Source: an uncultured Burkholderiales bacterium (lineage in GTDB: Bacteria > Pseudomonadota > Gammaproteobacteria > Burkholderiales > Burkholderiaceae_C). From it: a stretch of 5,708 nt of DNA. The stretch is from assembly GCA_903952885.1 (NCBI GenBank), contig CAJBHE010000088.1, positions 1-5,708 on the forward strand. The letters are read 5' to 3'. Below the pieces are notes generated by a model, which saw only the letters and a program-made list of their open reading frames with translations, did not search any database and was not told where the DNA came from. Of this stretch, positions 1 to 5,708 are shown piece by piece (within the stretch, counting starts at the first letter, position 1; each line of letters opens with the position of its first letter). Made by a program: the position numbers and the translations under genes.

Positions 1-7
1 CAAGCCC

Positions 8-16
8 GGAGATCTC
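8..16 (+). promoter_or_regulatory. Ribosome binding site of rpoB
   Basis: GGAG at bases 8-11 lies five bases before the ATG at 17, a slightly short but workable Shine-Dalgarno spacing. It supports that ATG as the rpoB start. Only 16 bases of upstream sequence are in the window, so no promoter, attenuator or upstream gene (rplL would be expected from the usual bacterial order) can be judged. Confidence 0.75.
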
Positions 17-3000
17 ATGGCCCATAGTCAGTCCTACTCATACACCGAACGCAAGCGTATCCGCAAGAGTTTCGGCAGCCGCGACAGCGTGCTGGAAATT
101 CCTTATTTGTTGCAAATGCAAAAAGACGCGTACACCGCGTTCTTGCAAGCTGACGTCATCCCTAAAAAACGTACCAATGAAGGTCTGCAAGCTGCTTTTG
201 AGGCTGCATTCCCAATCGTGTCGCACAACGGTTTTGTCGAGATGAAATATCTCGAATACAACTTGGCCAAGCCTGCGTTTGACGTGCGCGAATGCCAAAC
301 CCGTGGTTTGACTTTCTCTTCAGCTGTGCGCGCTCGCGTGCAACTCATCATTTACGACCGTGAGTCTTCGACACCACAATCCAAAGTGGTCAAAGAAGTG
401 AAAGAACAAGAGGTCTACATGGGCGAAGTGCCTTTGATGACTGACAAGGGTTCTTTCATCATCAACGGTACAGAGCGCGTGATCGTGTCTCAGTTGCACC
501 GTTCACCTGGCGTGTTCTTCGAACACGACAAGGGCAAGACACACAGCTCTGGCAAATTGTTGTTCAGCGCGCGCATCATCCCTTACCGCGGTTCATGGCT
601 CGATTTCGAATTCGACCCCAAAGACCTGCTGTACTTCCGCGTCGACCGTCGCCGCAAGATGCCAGTCTCTATTCTGTTGAAGGCCATCGGCTTGACACCA
701 GAAACTATCCTCGCGAACTTCTTCGTGAACGACAACTTCCGCTTGATGGACAGCGGCGCACAAATGGAATTTGTGGCCGAACGTCTGCGCGGCGAAGTCG
801 CCCGCTTTGACATCACGGACAAAGCCGGCAAAGTGATCGTTGCCAAAGACAAGCGCGTGACTGCACGTCACACTCGCGAGTTGGACGAAAGCAAAACCAC
901 GCACATCAGCGTGCCAGAAGACTTCTTGATTGGCCGCGTGTTGGCCAAGAACATCATCGACAGCGACACCGGCGAGTTGATTGCCCGTGCCAACGATGAG
1001 TTGACAGAAGCCTTGCTCAAGAAATTGCGCGAAGCCGGTGTGCAAGAACTGCAATGTATCTACACCAACGAACTTGACCAAGGTGCGTACATTTCGCAAA
1101 CTCTGCGTACAGACGAAACAGTGGATGAATTCGCTGCACGCGTGGCCATCTATCGCATGATGCGCCCTGGCGAGCCGCCGACAGAAGACGCGGTGCAAGC
1201 CTTGTTCCAACGTTTGTTCTACAACCCAGACACGTACGATTTGTCGCGCGTGGGTCGTATGAAGTTCAACGCCAAAGTGGGTACAGCTGAATCCACAGGC
1301 CCCATGGTTTTGACCAATGACGACATCTTGTCTGTGGTGAAGATCTTGGTTGACTTGCGTAACGGCCGTGGTGAAGTCGATGACATTGACCACTTGGGTA
1401 ACCGTCGCGTGCGTTGCGTGGGCGAACTGGCTGAAAACCAATACCGCACAGGTTTGGCACGTATCGAAAAAGCCGTGAAAGAGCGTTTGGGCCAAGCCGA
1501 GCAAGAGCCGCTCATGCCTCACGACTTGATCAACTCCAAGCCAATCTCTGCTGCGCTCAAAGAATTTTTCGGCGCATCACAGTTGTCACAGTTCATGGAC
1601 CAAACCAACCCATTGGCCGAGATTACGCACAAGCGTCGTGTTTCAGCTTTGGGCCCAGGCGGTTTGACGCGCGAACGCGCTGGCTTTGAAGTTCGTGACG
1701 TGCACGTGACCCACTATGGTCGTGTGTGCCCGATCGAAACACCAGAAGGTCCAAACATTGGTTTGATCAACTCTTTGGCTTTGTACGCCCGCTTGAACGA
1801 GTACGGTTTCATCGAAACTCCCTATCGTCGCGTGGTCGACGGCAAAGTGACGATGGATATCGATTACTTGTCCGCCATTGAAGAAGGTAAATACGTCATT
1901 GCTCAGGCCAACGCGGCTTTGGACAAAGACGGCAAGCTGACGGGCGACTTGGTGTCTGCCCGTGAAAACGGCGAATCCATTTTGTGCGGCGCAGAGCGCA
2001 TCCAGTACATGGACGTATCTCCAGCTCAGATCGTGTCTGTGGCGGCCTCTTTGGTTCCGTTCCTCGAGCACGATGACGCGAACCGCGCGTTGATGGGTGC
2101 GAACATGTCACGCCAAGCCGTGCCTGTGTTGCGTCCAGAAAAGCCAATGGTCGGTACTGGTATTGAGCGCGTAGCCGCGGTCGACTCTGGCACTGTGGTG
2201 ACTGCCACTCGTGGTGGCGTGGTTGACTATGTCGACGCAACCCGTGTTGTAGTTCGCGTGAACGACGCAGAAGCACAAGCTGGCGAAGTGGGCGTGGATA
2301 TCTACAACCTCATCAAATACCAACGTTCTAACCAAAACACCAACATCCATCAGCGTCCGATCGTCAAGCGTGGCGACAAGATTGCCAAGGGCGATGTGGT
2401 GGCTGACGGTGCATCAACTGACCTGGGCGAAATCGCCATCGGTCAAAACATGTTGATCGCTTTCATGCCTTGGAACGGCTACAACTTCGAAGACTCGATC
2501 TTGATCAGCGAGCGCGTGGTGGCAGAAGACCGCTACACCTCGATCCACATCGAAGAACTCGTGGTGATGGCTCGCGACACCAAGCTGGGTGCAGAAGAAA
2601 TCACACGCGACATCCCCAACTTGGCTGAGCAACAACTCAACCGTTTGGATGACTCCGGCATCATCTACGTGGGTGCAGAAGTGCAACCCGGCGACACACT
2701 GGTCGGCAAGGTCACCCCCAAAGGTGAAACCACGCTGACACCAGAAGAAAAACTGTTGCGCGCGATCTTCGGCGAAAAGGCCAGCGATGTGAAAGACACA
2801 TCACTGCGCGTGAGCCAAGGTTCGCAAGGTACCGTGATTGACGTGCAAGTCTTCACCCGTGAAGGCATCGTGCGCGACAAGCGTGCTCAGCAAATTATTG
2901 ATGACGAACTCAAGCGTTTCCGACTCGACTTGAACGACCAGCTTCGCATCGTGGAAGCTGACGCGTTTGACCGTATCGAAAAACTCTTGAACGGGAAAAC

Positions 3001-4141
3001 CGCCAACGGTGGTCCTAACAAGTTGGCCAAGGGCAGCAAGATCGACAAGGCCTATTTGGCTTCTGTCGAGAAGTTCCACTGGTTCGACATCCGTCCTTCT
3101 GATGAAGAAACTGCAGGCCAGTTGGAAAGCATCAAGAACGCGATGGAACAAACCCGTCACAGCTTTGACTTGGCCTTCGAAGAGAAGCGCAAGAAGTTGA
3201 CGCAAGGCGACGAGTTGCCAGCAGGCGTGTTGAAGATGGTCAAGGTCTACCTTGCCGTCAAGCGTCGCTTGCAGCCTGGTGACAAGATGGCCGGTCGTCA
3301 CGGTAACAAAGGTGTGGTGTCAAAGATCGTTCCGGTCGAAGACATGCCTTACATGGCCGACGGCACGCCTTGCGACATCGTGTTGAACCCCTTGGGCGTT
3401 CCCTCGCGTATGAACGTGGGTCAGGTGTTGGAAGTTCACTTGGGTTGGGCGGGTAAAGGTATCGGCCAACGCATTGGCAACATGCTCCAAGAGCAAGCCA
3501 AAGCCGCTGAAGTGCGCGCTTTCATGGAAGAGCTGTACAACGGTTCAGGCCGCAAAGAAGACCTGAGCAAGCTCAACGACGCCCAAATCGTCGAGATGGC
3601 TGGCAACTTGACCAACGGCGTGCCTTTTGCAACCCCCGTGTTCGACGGCGCTGCAGAAGAAGACATCCGCACGATGTTGAAGTTGGCTTACCCAGACGAC
3701 ATCGCCAAGGCGAAGGGTCTGACAGCCACACGCACACAAGCGAACTTGTTTGATGGTCGTACTGGCGAAGCTTTCGAGCGTCCAACCACCATCGGCTACA
3801 TGCACTTCTTGAAGCTCCACCATTTGGTGGACGACAAGATGCACGCTCGTTCAACCGGCCCATACAGCTTGGTCACACAACAGCCGCTGGGTGGTAAGGC
3901 TCAGTTCGGTGGCCAGCGTTTCGGTGAGATGGAGGTGTGGGCTTTGGAAGCTTACGGCGCGTCTTACACACTGCAAGAAATGTTGACCGTCAAGTCCGAC
4001 GACGTGCAAGGCCGTACCAAGGTGTACGAAAGCATTGTCAAAGGCGAGCACTCGATCGAAGCGGGCATGCCCGAATCGTTCAACGTGTTGGTCAAAGAAA
4101 TTCGTTCATTGGGCATCGACATTGAGTTGGACCGCGCTTAA
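17..4141 (+). CDS. rpoB: DNA-directed RNA polymerase subunit beta (RpoB), complete
   Basis: Beta subunit of the cytoplasmic core RNA polymerase (alpha2-beta-beta'-omega); with beta-prime it forms the DNA channel and catalytic centre that polymerises NTPs into RNA. The protein is 1374 residues against 1342 in E. coli. It opens with the family signature YSYTERKRIRK near residue 7, which fits the ATG at 17 and its GGAG. Landmarks in order: the N-terminal rifampicin contact V157 (E. coli V146); rifampicin cluster I at 519-545; cluster II with P576 and I584 (E. coli P564, I572); the NGYNFEDS motif with E825 and D826 (E. coli E813, D814); a lineage-specific insertion around 950-1067; GDKMAGRHGNKGVVSKI with the catalytic lysines K1090 and K1098 (E. 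coli K1065, K1073); and the C-terminal sequence GMPESFNVLVKEIRSLG, which docks with beta-prime. Compared with recalled E. coli numbering, about 4 extra residues lie at the N-terminus, 7 before V157, 13 in the 950-1067 insertion and 7 in the last 270 residues. The frame is intact with a TAA stop, and rpoC follows after 29 bases. Identity is certain; species assignment is not. Confidence 0.99.
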   Translation: MAHSQSYSYTERKRIRKSFGSRDSVLEIPYLLQMQKDAYTAFLQADVIPKKRTNEGLQAAFEAAFPIVSHNGFVEMKYLEYNLAKPAFDVRECQTRGLTFSSAVRARVQLIIYDRESSTPQSKVVKEVKEQEVYMGEVPLMTDKGSFIINGTERVIVSQLHRSPGVFFEHDKGKTHSSGKLLFSARIIPYRGSWLDFEFDPKDLLYFRVDRRRKMPVSILLKAIGLTPETILANFFVNDNFRLMDSGAQMEFVAERLRGEVARFDITDKAGKVIVAKDKRVTARHTRELDESKTTHISVPEDFLIGRVLAKNIIDSDTGELIARANDELTEALLKKLREAGVQELQCIYTNELDQGAYISQTLRTDETVDEFAARVAIYRMMRPGEPPTEDAVQALFQRLFYNPDTYDLSRVGRMKFNAKVGTAESTGPMVLTNDDILSVVKILVDLRNGRGEVDDIDHLGNRRVRCVGELAENQYRTGLARIEKAVKERLGQAEQEPLMPHDLINSKPISAALKEFFGASQLSQFMDQTNPLAEITHKRRVSALGPGGLTRERAGFEVRDVHVTHYGRVCPIETPEGPNIGLINSLALYARLNEYGFIETPYRRVVDGKVTMDIDYLSAIEEGKYVIAQANAALDKDGKLTGDLVSARENGESILCGAERIQYMDVSPAQIVSVAASLVPFLEHDDANRALMGANMSRQAVPVLRPEKPMVGTGIERVAAVDSGTVVTATRGGVVDYVDATRVVVRVNDAEAQAGEVGVDIYNLIKYQRSNQNTNIHQRPIVKRGDKIAKGDVVADGASTDLGEIAIGQNMLIAFMPWNGYNFEDSILISERVVAEDRYTSIHIEELVVMARDTKLGAEEITRDIPNLAEQQLNRLDDSGIIYVGAEVQPGDTLVGKVTPKGETTLTPEEKLLRAIFGEKASDVKDTSLRVSQGSQGTVIDVQVFTREGIVRDKRAQQIIDDELKRFRLDLNDQLRIVEADAFDRIEKLLNGKTANGGPNKLAKGSKIDKAYLASVEKFHWFDIRPSDEETAGQLESIKNAMEQTRHSFDLAFEEKRKKLTQGDELPAGVLKMVKVYLAVKRRLQPGDKMAGRHGNKGVVSKIVPVEDMPYMADGTPCDIVLNPLGVPSRMNVGQVLEVHLGWAGKGIGQRIGNMLQEQAKAAEVRAFMEELYNGSGRKEDLSKLNDAQIVEMAGNLTNGVPFATPVFDGAAEEDIRTMLKLAYPDDIAKAKGLTATRTQANLFDGRTGEAFERPTTIGYMHFLKLHHLVDDKMHARSTGPYSLVTQQPLGGKAQFGGQRFGEMEVWALEAYGASYTLQEMLTVKSDDVQGRTKVYESIVKGEHSIEAGMPESFNVLVKEIRSLGIDIELDRA
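1571..1651 (+). other. rpoB: Rifampicin-resistance-determining region (cluster I) within rpoB
   Basis: Codons 519-545 match E. coli RpoB 507-533 with a constant offset of 12. The main rifampicin contact or resistance positions carry the sensitive-type residues: L523, S524, Q525, F526, D528, H538, R541, S543 and L545 (E. coli L511, S512, Q513, F514, D516, H526, R529, S531, L533). Three positions differ from E. coli: A520 (S508), T530 (N518) and A534 (S522); V542 replaces I530. Thr at 530 and Val at 542 are common in Burkholderiales as I recall them. From known resistance genetics the allele looks rifampicin-susceptible; this is a prediction only. Confidence 0.93.
2864..3217 (+). other. rpoB: Lineage-specific insertion in beta (equivalent of E. 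coli beta SI2), approximate limits
   Basis: Codons about 950-1067 lie between the conserved VIDVQVFTREG segment and the conserved TQGDEL...VLKMVKVYLAVKRR segment that leads to the catalytic lysines. By position this matches the SI2 insertion of proteobacterial beta (about residues 938-1042 in E. coli), a mostly helical surface domain absent from many other phyla. Here it is about 13 residues longer than in E. coli; the extra length is around GKTANGGPNKLAKGSKIDKA, a lysine- and glycine-rich stretch that also occurs in Burkholderia RpoB as I recall it. Boundaries are inferred from offsets, not from an alignment. Confidence 0.7.
3284..3310 (+). other. rpoB: Beta active-site lysine segment (K1090 and K1098)
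   Basis: The nine codons from AAG at 3284 to AAA at 3308 encode KMAGRHGNK. The first and last lysines correspond to E. coli beta K1065 and K1073, which line the active centre and contact the RNA 3' end and incoming nucleotide. The block is fully conserved here, so the gene product should be catalytically competent. Confidence 0.93.
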
Positions 4142-4170
4142 GCGGTTTGATGAAAAGAAGGATTTAAAAC
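4142..4170 (+). promoter_or_regulatory. rpoB-rpoC spacer with rpoC ribosome binding site
   Basis: The spacer is 29 bases. The purine-rich AAGAAGGA at 4155-4162 is a strong Shine-Dalgarno match, with AAGGA ending eight bases before the rpoC ATG at 4171. No inverted repeat with a T-run and no convincing -35/-10 pair is visible, so rpoC is expected to be read on the same transcript as rpoB. An in-frame TAA at 4165-4167 closes the rpoC frame upstream, so the rpoC start cannot lie further left. The spacer is much shorter than the roughly 80 bases I recall for E. coli. Confidence 0.85.
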
Positions 4171-5708
4171 ATGAAATCATTACTCGACCTGTTCAAGCAG
4201 TTCACGCCCGATGAGCATTTCGATGCCATCAAAATTGGCATGGCTTCTCCCGAGAAGATCCGTTCATGGTCTTTCGGCGAAGTGAAAAAGCCAGAAACCA
4301 TCAACTACCGTACCTTCAAGCCTGAGCGCGATGGTCTGTTTTGCGCCAAGATCTTTGGCCCCATCAAGGACTACGAATGCTTGTGTGGCAAATACAAACG
4401 CCTCAAGCACCGTGGCGTCATTTGCGAGAAGTGCGGCGTTGAAGTCACACAAACCAAAGTGCGTCGCGAGCGTATGGGTCACATCGACCTGGCCGCACCT
4501 TGCGCCCACATCTGGTTCTTGAAGTCACTGCCGTCACGTTTGGGCCTCGTGCTCGACATGACCCTGCGTGACATCGAACGCGTGTTGTACTTCGAGGCAT
4601 ATGTCGTGACCGATCCCGGCATGACACCTTTGAAGAAATTCGCCATCATGTCCGAAGACGACTACGAAGCCAAAGTGGTGGAGTACGGTGACGAATTCAT
4701 CGCCAAGATGGGCGCTGAAGGCATCAAAGATTTGCTCGAAGGTCTCGACCTCGATGTTGAAATCGAGAAGCTGCGCAATGACCTGACCGGTTCTGAACTC
4801 AAGATCAAGAAAAACGCCAAGCGTTTGAAATTGATGGAAGCGTTCAAGAAGTCGGGCATCAAGCCCGAGTGGATGGTGTTGACCGTCTTGCCCGTGTTGC
4901 CACCCGATTTGCGCCCACTCGTGCCGTTGGATGGGGGTCGTTTTGCGACTTCCGACTTGAACGACTTGTATCGTCGCGTGATCAACCGTAACAGCCGCTT
5001 GCGTCGTTTGCTTGAGCTCAAGGCGCCTGAAATCATTGCACGCAACGAAAAACGTATGTTGCAAGAAGCCGTGGACAGCTTGCTGGACAACGGTCGTCGC
5101 GGCAAGGCCATGACAGGCGCCAACAAGCGTGCCTTGAAGTCACTGGCTGACATGATCAAAGGTAAGAGCGGTCGTTTCCGTCAAAACTTGTTGGGTAAGC
5201 GCGTCGACTACTCGGGTCGTTCAGTGATTACCGTGGGCCCAACTTTGAAACTGCACCAGTGCGGTTTGCCCAAGTTGATGGCACTCGAGTTGTTCAAGCC
5301 TTTCATCTTCTCTCGTCTCGAAGCCATGGGCATTGCGACCACCATCAAGGCGGCGAAGAAAGAAGTTGAATCCGGTTCAGCCGTGGTGTGGGACATCTTG
5401 GAAGAGGTGATCAAAGAGCACCCCGTCATGTTGAACCGTGCGCCTACACTGCACCGCTTGGGTATTCAAGCGTTCGAGCCGATCTTGATCGAAGGCAAAG
5501 CCATTCAGTTGCACCCACTTGTCTGTTCAGCGTTCAACGCCGACTTCGACGGTGACCAAATGGCCGTTCACGTGCCTTTGTCTGTGGAGGCACAGATGGA
5601 AGCCCGTACCTTGATGCTGGCTTCGAACAACATCTTGTTCCCTGCCAATGGCGAACCCTCCATCGTTCCTTCGCAAGACGTTGTGTTGGGCTTGTACTAC
5701 GCCACCCG
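4171..5708 (+). CDS. rpoC: DNA-directed RNA polymerase subunit beta-prime (RpoC), N-terminal part, cut by window end
   Basis: Largest subunit of core RNA polymerase; it forms the clamp and carries the catalytic magnesium site. The frame is open to the edge: 512 full codons plus two bases, of about 1400 expected. The ATG at 4171 is fixed by a good Shine-Dalgarno and an in-frame stop six bases upstream. Landmarks in order: MKSLLDLFK start; clamp segment IRSWSFGEVKKPETINYRTF (residues 30-49); zinc-binding cysteines C70, C72, C85 and C88, at the same numbers as E. coli; sigma-binding clamp helices around 258-307, with R273 matching E. coli R275; a rudder-like NGRRGKAMTGANKR segment from about 307; switch-2 segment KGKSGRFRQNLLGKR near 330-344; RAPTLHRLG with R423 (E. 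coli R425); and NADFDGD at 456-462. Numbering runs two behind E. coli after a small deletion between about 150 and 215. The bridge helix, trigger loop and second zinc site lie beyond the edge. No frameshift is seen; the missing 3' end is a window effect, not a broken gene. Confidence 0.98.
   Translation, partial: MKSLLDLFKQFTPDEHFDAIKIGMASPEKIRSWSFGEVKKPETINYRTFKPERDGLFCAKIFGPIKDYECLCGKYKRLKHRGVICEKCGVEVTQTKVRRERMGHIDLAAPCAHIWFLKSLPSRLGLVLDMTLRDIERVLYFEAYVVTDPGMTPLKKFAIMSEDDYEAKVVEYGDEFIAKMGAEGIKDLLEGLDLDVEIEKLRNDLTGSELKIKKNAKRLKLMEAFKKSGIKPEWMVLTVLPVLPPDLRPLVPLDGGRFATSDLNDLYRRVINRNSRLRRLLELKAPEIIARNEKRMLQEAVDSLLDNGRRGKAMTGANKRALKSLADMIKGKSGRFRQNLLGKRVDYSGRSVITVGPTLKLHQCGLPKLMALELFKPFIFSRLEAMGIATTIKAAKKEVESGSAVVWDILEEVIKEHPVMLNRAPTLHRLGIQAFEPILIEGKAIQLHPLVCSAFNADFDGDQMAVHVPLSVEAQMEARTLMLASNNILFPANGEPSIVPSQDVVLGLYYAT
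4378..4434 (+). other. rpoC: Beta-prime N-terminal zinc-binding cluster (C70, C72, C85, C88)
   Basis: Four cysteine codons start at 4378, 4384, 4423 and 4432 in a C-x-C...C-x2-C arrangement, the standard zinc-binding region of bacterial beta-prime near the upstream edge of the DNA channel and the RNA exit. All four ligands are present, and the surrounding residues (LCGKYKRLKHRGVICEKCG) match the proteobacterial consensus. A further cysteine, C111, follows 23 residues after the last ligand where E. coli has threonine; it is not part of the known zinc site. Confidence 0.93.
5536..5556 (+). other. rpoC: Catalytic Mg-binding loop NADFDGD in beta-prime
   Basis: Codons 456-462 encode NADFDGD, the invariant motif of all multisubunit RNA polymerases. 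D458, D460 and D462 correspond to E. coli D460, D462 and D464, which hold the catalytic magnesium ion. The motif is intact, so nothing suggests a pseudogene or a divergent, inactive paralogue. Confidence 0.97.

Noticed and set aside
593..1522. A 309-codon open frame on the - strand, fully antisense to rpoB.
   Set aside because: Its translation is rich in His, Cys, Val and Phe with no recognisable domain, which is typical of the complement of a strongly biased coding frame. Stop codons are scarce there because rpoB avoids the codons that would create them. No Shine-Dalgarno or promoter supports it.
2864..3217. The beta insertion region considered as a foreign or inserted element, such as an intein or mobile insertion.
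   Set aside because: It lacks intein splice-junction residues and homing endonuclease motifs, has no flanking repeats, keeps the same codon usage, and matches in position the ordinary SI2 insertion of proteobacterial beta.
4142..4170. A possible attenuator or terminator between rpoB and rpoC.
   Set aside because: The 29 bases contain no inverted repeat able to form a stable stem and no T-run; they are explained by the rpoC ribosome binding site.
4331..4522. A 63-codon + strand frame inside rpoC in another reading frame.
   Set aside because: It overlaps the zinc-binding region, whose sequence is explained entirely by the rpoC protein. It has no ribosome binding site of its own and an Ala/Ser/Thr-rich shadow composition.
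4534..5064. A 176-codon open frame on the - strand opposite rpoC, and an overlapping 165-codon one at 4662-5159.
   Set aside because: Both are low-complexity shadows of the conserved rpoC frame and match no family I know. Two overlapping antisense frames in the same place also argue for composition rather than genes.
1..5708. A CRISPR array, tRNA, insertion sequence or undescribed defence system.
   Set aside because: No regularly spaced repeats, no tRNA-like cloverleaf, no terminal inverted repeats and no non-housekeeping coding frame are seen; essentially every base is accounted for by rpoB, rpoC and their short leaders.

Overview
This window is a piece of the core transcription operon of a bacterium: a complete rpoB gene (RNA polymerase beta subunit) followed by the first third of rpoC (beta-prime subunit), both on the + strand. 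The proteins read as betaproteobacterial, order Burkholderiales. A Comamonadaceae-type freshwater lineage (Limnohabitans/Rhodoferax-like) is my best guess. That guess comes from recalled similarity to Burkholderiales RpoB/RpoC, such as the beta C-terminus ending IDIELDRA and the 'GPNKLAKGSKIDKAYL' stretch in the beta insertion. Moderate GC and a strong preference for the TTG leucine codon are also compatible with it. The genus is inference; a database search would settle it.

Layout: bases 1-16 are the tail of the gap upstream of rpoB and hold only its ribosome binding site. Bases 17-4141 are rpoB, 1374 codons, intact and with all catalytic and rifampicin-pocket landmarks. Bases 4142-4170 are a 29-base spacer holding the rpoC ribosome binding site, with no terminator or promoter that I can see. 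Bases 4171-5708 are the first 512 codons of rpoC, cut by the window edge just after the active-site aspartate motif. No stretch over 300 bases lacks a gene.

The two genes work as one unit. Beta and beta-prime form the two pincers of RNA polymerase, and the catalytic centre lies between them. Beta gives the two active-site lysines and the rifampicin pocket; beta-prime gives the Mg-binding NADFDGD loop, the zinc-binding region, and the clamp helices that hold sigma. Close spacing without a terminator fits co-transcription, probably from promoters upstream in the rplKAJL ribosomal protein cluster, which lies outside this window.

I looked for hidden systems (mobile elements, CRISPR arrays, RNA genes, overlapping genes, frameshifts) and found none. 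This is an ordinary, highly conserved housekeeping region. The findings below are minor and scored as such.
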